NCBI GenBank assembly: GCA_040218815.1
Contig: JAVJQS010000004.1
Coordinates: 682,001 to 746,000, forward strand
From: JAVJQS01 sp040218815
GTDB lineage: Bacteria > Bacteroidota > Bacteroidia > Flavobacteriales_E > Vicingaceae
Direction: 5' to 3'
DNA: 64,000 nucleotides
The translations under genes were made by a program, and so were the position numbers. Under the pieces are notes generated by a model, which was given only the letters and a program-made list of their open reading frames with translations, was not told where the DNA came from and ran no database searches. Shown one piece after another: positions 1 to 9,005 of the stretch (within the stretch, counting starts at the first letter, position 1; every line of letters starts with the position of its first letter).

Positions 1-291
1 TCAAATCTAGGAAGCTTGTATTTTGAATTAAAAAAATACACGGCTGCTAAAAATAGTTTAAAACGTGCTGTAAATGTAAACCCTAATCACCTTGATGCAA
101 TCTATAATTACGCATCAACTTTAGGAACCTTAGGGGAATTTAATGCTGCTATTACATATTTTCAAAAAGCAATTGATCTAGATCCAAATAATGCAACTTA
201 CTATCAAATGACTGCAATAACTTATCAAAACATGGGTATGCAACAGCAGGCTAACACCTACTTTAAAAAAGCGAAGCAACTCCAACAATAA
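1..291 (+). CDS. TPR-repeat protein, C-terminal part
   Basis: The reading frame is open from the first base of the window, so the start lies to the left and only about 96 C-terminal residues are visible. They hold roughly three tetratricopeptide repeats: helix pairs with the usual spacing of small residues (A/G) and the inter-repeat P-N-[HN] turns (NPNHLDA, DPNNATY). The repeats run to the last residues, so no other C-terminal domain follows. TPR proteins are protein-protein interaction scaffolds; nothing here names the partner. A HEAT-like gene starts 9 bases after the stop and may be co-transcribed. An internal ATG at 16 is not the likely start because the repeat pattern continues upstream of it. 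Confidence 0.8.
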   Translation, partial: SNLGSLYFELKKYTAAKNSLKRAVNVNPNHLDAIYNYASTLGTLGEFNAAITYFQKAIDLDPNNATYYQMTAITYQNMGMQQQANTYFKKAKQLQQ

Positions 292-300
292 GAATCAAAA

Positions 301-828
301 GTGAACATCCAAAAACAGCTCTTAGTAGAACATTCGAAAGCAAACGCAAAAAAAATTGCAAAATACATTGGCGAAAGTAAATGGAGACTTGCTGAGTTAA
401 TGGATTGTTTTTTTTGTAATCATTATCGAGTAAATCAACGCTCGGCAATGGTTGTTTCTGAAATCTTTGACAAGAATCCTAGACTGTTGGAGCCCTTCAA
501 GAAAAAAATTATACTTCAACTTATTGAAGAAGAACTGGAAGTAGCTGTAAAAAGAAATAGTATTAGAATTCTTCAATTTCAGAAAATTCCTGAGGAATTG
601 ACTGCTCCATTGTTTGACTGTTGTTTAAAATTTTTAAGAGATACGAAGGAACCTATAGCGATTAAAGCATTTAGTATGACAGTTCTATTTAATATTTGTA
701 AAAGATTCCCAGAACTAAAAAGTGAGTTAATTCCTATTCTTGAGGGAGAATTGAATCAAAATGAAAGCAAAGGAATTCAAAGTAGAGGGAAAAAAGTTTT
801 AAAACAGTTGAGAATGCTTAAACATTAA
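301..828 (+). CDS. HEAT/ARM-like helical repeat protein
   Basis: A 175-residue soluble protein beginning with GTG, 9 bases after the TPR gene. It has no signal peptide or membrane segment. The sequence is a run of amphipathic helices of about 30-35 residues each (for example EIFDKNPRLLEPFKKKI and AFSMTVLFNICKRFPELK), typical of HEAT/ARM-like alpha solenoids in Bacteroidota. The last stretch is lysine-rich. Such proteins generally act as binding scaffolds; no catalytic motif is visible. Its closeness to the TPR gene suggests one transcript. The family call rests on repeat-like helix pattern only and should be treated as moderate. Confidence 0.6.
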   Translation: MNIQKQLLVEHSKANAKKIAKYIGESKWRLAELMDCFFCNHYRVNQRSAMVVSEIFDKNPRLLEPFKKKIILQLIEEELEVAVKRNSIRILQFQKIPEELTAPLFDCCLKFLRDTKEPIAIKAFSMTVLFNICKRFPELKSELIPILEGELNQNESKGIQSRGKKVLKQLRMLKH

Positions 829-897
829 ACCAATTCGCTAGGCTAGATTAACATTCAAAAACCTAAATTCGTCAAGCTTTTTGCGGTTGATAAATTG

Positions 898-3540
898 ATG
901 AAGAACCTTATTTTTATTTTGTTACTTTTTTCTTGTGTTTATATTCAAGCACAGCAAAGATGTACACTTGAAGGCCAAATTGTTGATGAAAAAGGAATAC
1001 CCATCCCTTTTGCTACATTATTTGTTCCTGCCACTTCTGCCAGCTCAATGGCAAACAATAAGGGTGAATTCTTTTTGAGTGTACCTTGTAATAGTTATAA
1101 AGTAAAATTTCAGTGTTTAGGGTATGAGTCAAAAACGGTACAGCTTTCTATAGAAAACGATAAAGTAGACTTTAAAATATCACTAAAATCGGTTGCCTAT
1201 AAACTCGAAGAGGTTAATATAGACCCTTCTTCAGAAGACCCAGCATATAATATTATTCGCAAAGCAATTGTGATGGCTCAATACTACCGAAAGCAAATTT
1301 CAGCTTATGAAACAGACTTGTATATCAGAAGTTTTTACAATGTAGAAGACATTCCTACTTTAGTAAAGAAACTAGCAGAAGCTGATGATATTGCTGAGAT
1401 TCAAACTGGTAATGTAGATGAAACACTACTGCATTATTCTTTTAAGAAACCAAATCGTGTAAAAGAAAAAATTATTGCTCGAAAATCGGGTAGTAATGAT
1501 ACTGCTAAGACAGGTTCATCTTACGTGAACTTAAGCTTCTATAACCTAGGTGGTCCTGATATAGTAAATCCATTAAGTAGAAACTCTTTTAAAGTATATG
1601 AATTTGAATACCTCAGCACCTTTTTTGAAGGTAGTAGAAAGGTGCATAAAATAAAGCTTAGCCCAAAGCGAAGAGGAAATGATTTAATGAGCGGTATTTT
1701 ATATATAAATGATGGCTTATGGAATTTGAACAATGTTGATGTAGTGCTTGAACAACAAGTATTTACAATTGAATATAAGCAACGCTATAATGAGATTGAG
1801 CCTTTACTTTGGATGCCTACCAATCATAAAATAATCGTGAAAGGCAGTTTAATAGGGATTCATGCACAGGTGCAGTATCTCGCTAACCTTACCAATTTAG
1901 AGGTAATTGTAGACTCTGCAATAAATGAAAAAATAAAAAGTAACCTAAAAGACTATGTTGATCAATTCGAAAAAGAATTATCACTTGAAGCTGTTCAAAA
2001 GCAGGAAGGAGTGGAACTTTCTAAAGTTGAGACAAAAATTGAAGAATTAATTTATAAAGAAGAGCTCAATAACAGAGAAGCCTTAAAATTAGTCCGGCTC
2101 ATTAAAAAACAAGAACGAGAAGCAAACCAGAAAAGTGATACGGGCAAAACGTTTGAACGAAAAAAGGATTATCAATTAGAATATGCCGATAGCGCGTTTA
2201 GTTTAACAGACAGTGCTTGGAAAATAAATAGAGCGATTCCTTTAACACAAAAAGAGGAAGCAATATATAGAGCTAGGGACTCCTTGAATAAGGTAAAAAG
2301 TGGAGATACCGTCCATAGTCAGAATAAAAGTATTTTGTATAAAATTTTCCTTAACAATGAAAAAATAATCAGTAAAAATAAACAGCACATATTTCAGCCA
2401 AAAGGCATATTAGTTGGACTTATGCCCTACTTCAATACTGTTGATGGTTTTGCACCAGAGAAAAAAATAATCAATTATGAATGGACTGATCGAAAAGGAA
2501 AATACATAAATACAACTCCTTATTTAAGTTATGCGGTTGCGCGTAAAACTTTTACCGGACGTTTGGAACTTGAATCGCAGTATAATAAAGAAAAAAGAGG
2601 GAAAATAAATTTCTCAGCAGGAAGACGAACTGTTGGATTTAACAGAGATAACCCAATCTCTGATCGTTTAAATACGATTGCCACAACGTTTTTCACCGGT
2701 AACTTTAAAAAAATGTATCAACAGGATTATGCCAAACTTCAACACAGTATTGATGTAGTGAATGGTTTGACCTTTGGACTCGGAGCTGAATTTGCTAACC
2801 GCATGGAAATGAAAAACAATTCAGATTATGAACTATTCTCTTTCATTAATCGGGAATTTACCCCAAACATACCCGTTAATGCAGAGGTTTTTAAACGCCC
2901 AGCATTAATTGAGAGTAACAGAGCGCTAACTTTTACAGCTAGGCTAGCTTACACGCCTCAACAGTTTTATACATTCAAAGACAATAAGAAGCAACTCTTA
3001 AATTCAAAATACCCCACCTTTACCTTGGACTATAGGAAAGGGATAGAGGGTGTGCTAAATAGTCAATCAAATTATGATGTCATTGACTTTTCTGTCCAGC
3101 AAAAGTTTGCTTTTCGTTTAATTGACGAAGTTTCCTACTTTTTTGAAGTGGGAAAATTCCTTTCTAGTAAAAATATTTTTTTTACTGATTACCAAAACTT
3201 TAATACCACCCCATCCTTTGTAATCGACAATGCAGAACCTGATGGTTTTAGGCTATTAGATTACTATGCCTTTAACACATCCAACTATTACTTTGAAGGT
3301 CATTTTTCTATTACTAATGATCATATAGTATTGAAATACTTGCCCTTACTTAATAGAACAGGACTTGATGAAAAACTAGAATTCGGCTATCTCTATACTG
3401 ATCGAAACATTCATTTTTATGAAGCTGGTCTTTCACTTACGAATATTTTCTATTTGATGGATGCTGGAGCATTTGTTTCTTTTCGTGAAGATCAGTTTGA
3501 TAGCTGGGCCATAAAACTCTCCTTCTACTTTTTTCAATAA
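898..3540 (+). CDS. DUF5686/carboxypeptidase-regulatory-like outer-membrane protein
   Basis: A protein of about 880 residues with a signal peptide (MKNLIFILLLFSCVYIQAQ). Residues about 20-110 form a carboxypeptidase-regulatory-like beta domain (LEGQIVDEKGIPIPFATLFV), as in TonB-associated plugs. The long rest matches the DUF5686 family of Bacteroidota: a mixed middle with a charged coiled section (about 340-470) and a C-terminal set of alternating beta strands ending in aromatic residues (WAIKLSFYFFQ), which indicates an outer-membrane barrel. No TonB receptor barrel signature is seen. I chose ATG at 898 over TTG at 895 because it directly begins the signal peptide. Role unknown; family members sit in the outer membrane. 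Confidence 0.8.
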   Translation: MKNLIFILLLFSCVYIQAQQRCTLEGQIVDEKGIPIPFATLFVPATSASSMANNKGEFFLSVPCNSYKVKFQCLGYESKTVQLSIENDKVDFKISLKSVAYKLEEVNIDPSSEDPAYNIIRKAIVMAQYYRKQISAYETDLYIRSFYNVEDIPTLVKKLAEADDIAEIQTGNVDETLLHYSFKKPNRVKEKIIARKSGSNDTAKTGSSYVNLSFYNLGGPDIVNPLSRNSFKVYEFEYLSTFFEGSRKVHKIKLSPKRRGNDLMSGILYINDGLWNLNNVDVVLEQQVFTIEYKQRYNEIEPLLWMPTNHKIIVKGSLIGIHAQVQYLANLTNLEVIVDSAINEKIKSNLKDYVDQFEKELSLEAVQKQEGVELSKVETKIEELIYKEELNNREALKLVRLIKKQEREANQKSDTGKTFERKKDYQLEYADSAFSLTDSAWKINRAIPLTQKEEAIYRARDSLNKVKSGDTVHSQNKSILYKIFLNNEKIISKNKQHIFQPKGILVGLMPYFNTVDGFAPEKKIINYEWTDRKGKYINTTPYLSYAVARKTFTGRLELESQYNKEKRGKINFSAGRRTVGFNRDNPISDRLNTIATTFFTGNFKKMYQQDYAKLQHSIDVVNGLTFGLGAEFANRMEMKNNSDYELFSFINREFTPNIPVNAEVFKRPALIESNRALTFTARLAYTPQQFYTFKDNKKQLLNSKYPTFTLDYRKGIEGVLNSQSNYDVIDFSVQQKFAFRLIDEVSYFFEVGKFLSSKNIFFTDYQNFNTTPSFVIDNAEPDGFRLLDYYAFNTSNYYFEGHFSITNDHIVLKYLPLLNRTGLDEKLEFGYLYTDRNIHFYEAGLSLTNIFYLMDAGAFVSFREDQFDSWAIKLSFYFFQ

Positions 3541-3687
3541 TACGCTATTGTAACCCTTGCCATTACTGACATAATGACCTGATTCAGGCTGATTTACAGA
3601 ATTTTACTGCCAAATATTCAGTAAATACCACTTGAATTGATTTGGAAAATGATTTGATTGGTAAAAAGCACAATCAAAAATCAAAAA

Positions 3688-6312
3688 ATGAATTTTAAAA
3701 ATTATACAATAAAAGCTCAAGAGGCTGTGCAACAAGCACAGCAAATTGCCATGAGTAATGAACACCAGGCAATTGAAAACGGACATTTACTAAATGCAAT
3801 TTTAGCAGTAGATGAAAATGTAACACCGTTTATCTTGAAAAAGTTAGGGGTTAATATTCCTAATTTAAAGCAAGCATTAGATCGCATTGTAAAAGCTTAT
3901 CCTACCGTAAGTGGTGGGGATCAGTATTTATCAAAAAAAGCAAATGAAGCATTAAACCAAGCCAATAAATTTTTGAAGGAGTTTGAGGATGAATATGTTT
4001 CCATAGAACACCTGCTCCTGGGGATTTTGAAGTCTGGAGATCAAATTTCACAAGTATTAAAAGACAGTGGAATAGACGAGAAAGGGCTAATGGCAGCAAT
4101 TAAGGAGTTGAGAAAAGGTGAAAAAGTAACTTCACAAACAGCTGAAGACACCTACAACGCTCTTGAGAAGTATGCCAACAATTTAAATAAAATGGCCAAT
4201 GAGAATAAGTTGGATCCAGTAATTGGTAGGGATGATGAAATACGGAGAGTACTTCAAATTTTATCGAGAAGAACAAAAAATAATCCCATTTTAATAGGTG
4301 AGCCAGGTGTTGGTAAAACAGCCATTGCCGAGGGCTTAGCGCATCGAATTATTGCAGGTGATGTACCAGAAAACTTAAAGAGTAAACAAATTTTTTCTTT
4401 GGACATGGGTGCCTTAATAGCTGGCGCTAAATACAAAGGTGAATTTGAGGAACGCTTAAAATCAGTGGTTAAAGAGGTTGTAAACGCTGCAGGAGATATT
4501 GTACTATTTATTGATGAAATCCACACCTTGGTAGGCGCTGGAGGTGGTGAAGGAGCAATGGATGCTGCAAACATCTTAAAGCCTGCTTTAGCAAGGGGAG
4601 AACTTAGAGCTATTGGAGCCACCACTTTAAATGAATATCAGAAGTATTTCGAAAAAGACAAAGCTTTAGAGCGAAGGTTCCAAAAGGTTTTAATTGATGA
4701 GCCCACTACTGACGATGCCGTTTCTATATTAAGAGGGATAAAAGAAAAGTACGAAACGCACCATAAGGTTCAAATTAAAGATGCTGCAATTATTGCTGCA
4801 GTTGAACTGTCTCAACGTTATATAACAGATCGCTTTTTACCCGACAAGGCCATTGACTTAATTGATGAGGCCGCTTCTAAACTTAGAATGGAAATGAATT
4901 CTAAGCCAGAAGAGCTAGATGAATTAGACAGAAAAGTAACTCAATTGGAGATTGAACGCGAAGCTATAAAGCGAGAAAAAGACCAAGCGAAACTAAAACA
5001 ATTGAATAAAGATATTGCCAACTTAAATGAAAAGCGCAATGACTTAAATGCTAAATGGCAGGCTGAAAGAGATATAGTCGATGGTATTCAAAAAAGCAAA
5101 GAAAACATCGATCAATTTAAATTTGAAGCAGAACAAGCAGAGCGTGCAGGAGATTATGAAAAAGTTGCTGAGATACGATATGGAAAAATTAAGGAAAGTG
5201 AAGAAAAGCTAGATGAATTAAAGAAGAGTTTGGCTGAACTTAAAAGCAAATCAACCTTAATAAAAGAAGAGGTGGATGCTGAGGAAATTGCCGATGTAGT
5301 GAGTCGATGGACAGGAATACCAATTAGTAAAATGCTGCAAAGTGAGCGAGAAAAGTTACTTTACCTAGAAGATGAGCTACATAAAAGGGTGATTGGTCAA
5401 AATGAGGCCATTGCAGCTGTTTCAGATGCTGTAAGAAGAAGTAGAGCAGGTATGCAAGATGAGAAGAAACCCATTGGTTCCTTCATATTTCTTGGAACAA
5501 CAGGCGTTGGTAAAACTGAGTTGGCAAAATCATTAAGTGATTATCTATTTAATGATGAAAATGCCATGACTCGAATTGATATGAGTGAATATCAAGAACG
5601 TCATTCAGTTTCTCGTTTGGTTGGAGCGCCTCCAGGCTACGTTGGATACGATGAAGGCGGTCAACTAACCGAAGCAGTTCGCCGACGCCCCTACTCTGTT
5701 GTACTATTAGATGAAATTGAAAAAGCACACCCTGACGTATTCAATATATTGTTACAGGTATTAGATGATGGTAGACTTACGGATAACAAGGGTCGAGTCG
5801 TAAATTTCAAAAACACGATAATTATCATGACTTCAAATTTAGGCTCTCAAATCATTCAAGAAAATTATGAGAATTTTAATGAGGCTGAAAGTGAGACGGT
5901 ATTGGAAAATACAAAAAGGGAAGTAATCGGATTGTTGCGCAAAACAATACGACCTGAATTTTTAAACAGAATAGATGAAACGATTGTATTTACTCCACTG
6001 AGTAAAACTGAAGTTAAAAAAATAGTAAAAATACAATTGAAAGCTGTTGAACAACTAGCGGCTAAAAACGATATAAGCTTGAGCACTACAGATGATGTTG
6101 TTGACTATTTAGCTGAAATTGGTTATGATCCTCAATTTGGTGCCAGACCAATTAAAAGAGTCATTCAAAAGCAGGTACTAAATCAACTTTCAAAAGATAT
6201 ACTAGCAGGTAATATAAGTGCAGGAGATTTAGTAGTGATGGATGTATTTGAAAATGATATAGTTTTCAGACAACCCCTGAAGAGTGAGATAGAAGATGCG
6301 GTTAGTCAATAA
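3688..6312 (+). CDS. clpB: ATP-dependent chaperone ClpB
   Basis: Hsp100 disaggregase of 874 residues, the usual family length. It rescues aggregated proteins with DnaK in the cytoplasm. Visible in order: Clp N domain (NYTIKAQEAVQQAQQIA), first AAA+ module with Walker A GEPGVGKTA and Walker B VLFIDEIHTL, a long coiled-coil middle domain (about residues 400-520) that separates ClpB from ClpA/ClpX, second AAA+ module with GTTGVGKTE and VVLLDEIEKAH, and the C-terminal D2-small domain (GARPIKRVIQ). An upstream in-frame TTG (3658) exists but ATG at 3688 gives the normal N terminus. It is monocistronic and ends at a strong terminator. I saw no CIRCE inverted repeat upstream. Confidence 0.98.
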   Translation: MNFKNYTIKAQEAVQQAQQIAMSNEHQAIENGHLLNAILAVDENVTPFILKKLGVNIPNLKQALDRIVKAYPTVSGGDQYLSKKANEALNQANKFLKEFEDEYVSIEHLLLGILKSGDQISQVLKDSGIDEKGLMAAIKELRKGEKVTSQTAEDTYNALEKYANNLNKMANENKLDPVIGRDDEIRRVLQILSRRTKNNPILIGEPGVGKTAIAEGLAHRIIAGDVPENLKSKQIFSLDMGALIAGAKYKGEFEERLKSVVKEVVNAAGDIVLFIDEIHTLVGAGGGEGAMDAANILKPALARGELRAIGATTLNEYQKYFEKDKALERRFQKVLIDEPTTDDAVSILRGIKEKYETHHKVQIKDAAIIAAVELSQRYITDRFLPDKAIDLIDEAASKLRMEMNSKPEELDELDRKVTQLEIEREAIKREKDQAKLKQLNKDIANLNEKRNDLNAKWQAERDIVDGIQKSKENIDQFKFEAEQAERAGDYEKVAEIRYGKIKESEEKLDELKKSLAELKSKSTLIKEEVDAEEIADVVSRWTGIPISKMLQSEREKLLYLEDELHKRVIGQNEAIAAVSDAVRRSRAGMQDEKKPIGSFIFLGTTGVGKTELAKSLSDYLFNDENAMTRIDMSEYQERHSVSRLVGAPPGYVGYDEGGQLTEAVRRRPYSVVLLDEIEKAHPDVFNILLQVLDDGRLTDNKGRVVNFKNTIIIMTSNLGSQIIQENYENFNEAESETVLENTKREVIGLLRKTIRPEFLNRIDETIVFTPLSKTEVKKIVKIQLKAVEQLAAKNDISLSTTDDVVDYLAEIGYDPQFGARPIKRVIQKQVLNQLSKDILAGNISAGDLVVMDVFENDIVFRQPLKSEIEDAVSQ

Positions 6313-6331
6313 AGTTAATCCTTAAGTAATA

Positions 6332-6364
6332 AAAAAGGCAGCTGTTTTCGCTGCCTTTTTTATT
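6332..6364 (+). terminator. Rho-independent terminator after clpB
   Basis: An 11-base perfect stem (AAAAAGGCAGC pairing with GCTGCCTTTTT) with a 7-base loop, followed by a T-rich run, 19 bases after the clpB stop. The flanking A and T runs would let it work in both directions, but no minus-strand gene faces it. Confidence 0.9.
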
Positions 6365-6392
6365 ATATATTTACATTATAAATAGTTAAGAT

Positions 6393-6959
6393 ATGAAAGT
6401 ATTAAAATGGATCGGTATTATCATTGGAATATTAGTGATAGCAGGTTATTTTGGGTTTCAATACATGAAAGTTCAAACTAAGACGGCTAGCCCAGAAGAT
6501 ATTGTAGAATACAAACAAAGAGAAAAAAAATTATCTGTTTTTTATTGCAAACCATCTAAAAAAGGCCGAGAAATTTTTGGAGAATTAGTACCTTTTGGTA
6601 AAGTATGGAGAACAGGGGCCAACGAGGCCACAACTTTTACTACTAATACTACAATAGATTTTGGCGGAGAAGTTGTTGAACCCGGAACATATACTTTATG
6701 GACTATTCCTCAAAAAACACAATGGACTGTAATTTTAAACAGCAAAATGTATAGCTGGGGGGTTGGTTTTGATGGTACTGCTTCTCGTGAGGCTAAATAC
6801 GATGTTGTAAAAATTAATGTTCCTGTTCAATCTTTAGATCAAGTTGTTGAGCAGTTTACAATTGAATTCGTTTATAGCGTAAATATGAATTTAATGTGGG
6901 ATAAAACAAAAGTTAGTGTTCCAATTAAATTTCAACCTTCAAAATCTGATTCTTTGTGA
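6393..6959 (+). CDS. DUF2911 domain protein, membrane-anchored
   Basis: 188 residues. An N-terminal hydrophobic segment (residues 5-22) works as a signal anchor or uncleaved signal. The rest matches DUF2911, a Bacteroidota family: conserved block KKGREIFGELVPFGKVWRTGANEAT followed by TYTLWTIP and the W-T-V-I-L-N strand. DUF2911 proteins are secreted or periplasmic beta proteins of unknown function. The gene starts with ATG 29 bases after the clpB terminator. Its last 28 bases overlap the 3' end of the convergent CDGSH gene, so the two messages are complementary at their ends. Confidence 0.88.
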   Translation: MKVLKWIGIIIGILVIAGYFGFQYMKVQTKTASPEDIVEYKQREKKLSVFYCKPSKKGREIFGELVPFGKVWRTGANEATTFTTNTTIDFGGEVVEPGTYTLWTIPQKTQWTVILNSKMYSWGVGFDGTASREAKYDVVKINVPVQSLDQVVEQFTIEFVYSVNMNLMWDKTKVSVPIKFQPSKSDSL

Positions 6960-7345
6960 GATCCATCACAAAAGGGTTTACTAGATGAAGCTCCGCACCT
7001 ACAAAAAGCAGCTTTTTCTTTTTCAATTGTTGAGCCATCATGATTTTTAATTGTCACTTTTCCTGTATATAAGAGTGGTCCCTTTTTAACTATAGTTATT
7101 TCAGCGCTTTCTTTATTCATAGTTTTTTCATTTTTTAATGAATACCCTAATGCTCCAGAGGGGCATTTTTTAACCTGATCGATTATATTATCTATTGTGC
7201 TATCTTCTAACTGAATCCAAGGTTTTTCTTTGGGTTTAAAAACTTCGGGTAACCCTCGCCAGCATTTTTCAGAATGAATGCATTGTTTGGGATTCCAATT
7301 TACTGTAAGATCTTCTTTTTCATACTTAAATGTCTTTTGTTCCAT
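6932..7345 (-). CDS. Ferredoxin-like (Fer4_19) plus CDGSH iron-sulfur protein
   Basis: 137 residues with two iron-sulfur modules. Residues about 15-70 form the divergent [4Fe-4S] mono-cluster domain found in these proteins (CIHSEKCWRGLPEVF, then KKCPSGAL). Residues about 110-130 form a CDGSH zinc-finger-type [2Fe-2S] motif that fits the consensus exactly (CRCGASSSKPFCDGSH). Cytoplasmic, with no signal peptide. The fusion of these two domains is known in bacteria; the role is probably electron transfer or cluster handling, but no partner is visible. It is convergent with the DUF2911 gene and overlaps its last 28 bases. Confidence 0.9.
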   Translation of the reverse strand: MEQKTFKYEKEDLTVNWNPKQCIHSEKCWRGLPEVFKPKEKPWIQLEDSTIDNIIDQVKKCPSGALGYSLKNEKTMNKESAEITIVKKGPLLYTGKVTIKNHDGSTIEKEKAAFCRCGASSSKPFCDGSHKESDFEG

Positions 7346-7439
7346 TTTCTAAAGATAAATGTTTTTTTTAGATAGTGTGAAAAGGATTGATGAGATCGAT
7401 CTGAGTCTTAATTAAAGTGAAATATTTAATATTACAGTT

Positions 7440-9005
7440 GTGAGCAAGTTTAAAAAAAGAGGTGTAATAATCAGCTCTATTCTTATTGTATTTGTCGCAT
7501 TAGGTGTTATGTTAAAACCTTTTGTAATTGAATATATAGAAGATCGGATCAAATCAGAAGTAGAAAAGGTTGAAGACTTTACCGCAAGAGCAATTCATAT
7601 TTCAATACTAGATCGTGAGATTATATTTGACAGTGTTACATACAAAACGCTTGAAAAAGGAATAAAACTAGAAATAACAAGTATCGAAGTAGATGGCTTC
7701 TCACTTTATCAGCTGATCTTCAAAAAACATCTTGCGATTGATAAAGTAGTCATAGCTGCGCCTGAATATTCAAAATATGCACTGAAAAATGAAAAAGTAG
7801 AAAAAAACAGCCAAAAACATAAGCTCAAACTAGAACAACTCAGCTTTAAAAACATTGAGGTTATTGATGGAAATTTACAGCTGTTTAGTATTGATTCAAG
7901 TCTAATTCATCAAGTAAATCAAATCAATAGTCAGTTGATCGGCATTGACATTGATTTAACGAAACCATTTATCCCAAGCCAAATTGAGTATTCTGGGTTT
8001 AATATTACAATGGATTCATCTTGCCTTTTTCAAAATTCCAAGCATTTTTTAACAACAAAAAAAGTGCTTATTAATGACTTAAGTGGAATTATAGTTAAAG
8101 ATTTAAACTATTGTCCGAATAAAATTTATATGAATGGGAGTAAAAAAGAACAGTATCGAGTAAACTGGACAAATGCCACAATCGACTCACTTCACTTAAG
8201 CTTAGATTGGAATCTCCTTCAAAATAAACAGCAAATACATTCTGATAAATTAATTATTAATCAGCTAGAATACAGCAGTCTAATCAACAAAAATTACCCT
8301 AAAAAAGAGCATAAAGAGAAGCTATTGCCACATCAAATGATTCAACAACTTAACCTATCAATGACCTTAGATTCAATACTAATTATAAACTCCAGATTTG
8401 AGTACAATGAAACAAAAAAAGGCAGGAATGATCGAGGAGTTATCTATTTTACTGAATTTAACGCAACAATAGAAAATATAACAAACGATAGTGCATCCTT
8501 GGCTACAAACAATCAAATGAAGGCTACTATAGAAACAAAATTAATGAGTCAATCTGTGATGGCCGTTATTATTGATTACAATTTAGCCTCAGCTGAAGGA
8601 AACCATCGAATCCATGGCAACTTAGCAAATTTTGACTTAACTAATTTAAATAAGGTTTTTATGCCTTTAGCACTAATCCGATTTGAAGAAGGACACTTAA
8701 CTAAAATGGATTTCAATTATTACTTAAATTCTACCTTTTCTGAGGGTACCTTAGACTTTTATTATGAAAATTTGAATATAAGTGTGTTCAATGACAAAAA
8801 AGAAAATAACCCACAAATAATAGATAAAGTGATAAGTGGATTAGCTAATAGTTTTATTATCAGGAAATCTAATCCCTTAAGAGGGCATTACATAAAAGGT
8901 GATATTGATTTTACACGAGAAAAAGACAAGTCCTTTTTAAATTTTTGGTGGAAATCACTGTTTTCTGGGATGAAAAGTTCAGTGATACGGAGTGATTTAA
9001 ATTAA
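7440..9005 (+). CDS. AsmA/DUF748-like inner-membrane-anchored protein
   Basis: 521 residues starting with GTG at 7440. One N-terminal membrane helix (residues 8-30, IISSILIVFVALGVMLK) is followed by a long beta-rich periplasmic part with the pattern seen in AsmA/DUF748/TamB-type proteins: repeated short amphipathic strands and I-D-S-L/L-x-L motifs, plus an early IEVDGFSLYQLIFKKHLAIDKV section typical of the family start. Such proteins are thought to bridge membranes and carry lipid, but no function is shown here. It is the only plus-strand gene between two minus-strand operons, and its stop overlaps the 3' end of the ompA-like gene by 4 bases. Confidence 0.6.
   Translation: MSKFKKRGVIISSILIVFVALGVMLKPFVIEYIEDRIKSEVEKVEDFTARAIHISILDREIIFDSVTYKTLEKGIKLEITSIEVDGFSLYQLIFKKHLAIDKVVIAAPEYSKYALKNEKVEKNSQKHKLKLEQLSFKNIEVIDGNLQLFSIDSSLIHQVNQINSQLIGIDIDLTKPFIPSQIEYSGFNITMDSSCLFQNSKHFLTTKKVLINDLSGIIVKDLNYCPNKIYMNGSKKEQYRVNWTNATIDSLHLSLDWNLLQNKQQIHSDKLIINQLEYSSLINKNYPKKEHKEKLLPHQMIQQLNLSMTLDSILIINSRFEYNETKKGRNDRGVIYFTEFNATIENITNDSASLATNNQMKATIETKLMSQSVMAVIIDYNLASAEGNHRIHGNLANFDLTNLNKVFMPLALIRFEEGHLTKMDFNYYLNSTFSEGTLDFYYENLNISVFNDKKENNPQIIDKVISGLANSFIIRKSNPLRGHYIKGDIDFTREKDKSFLNFWWKSLFSGMKSSVIRSDLN

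Noticed and set aside
3541..3687. CIRCE heat-shock element before clpB
   Set aside because: No TTAGCACTC-N9-GAGTGCTAA type repeat is present.
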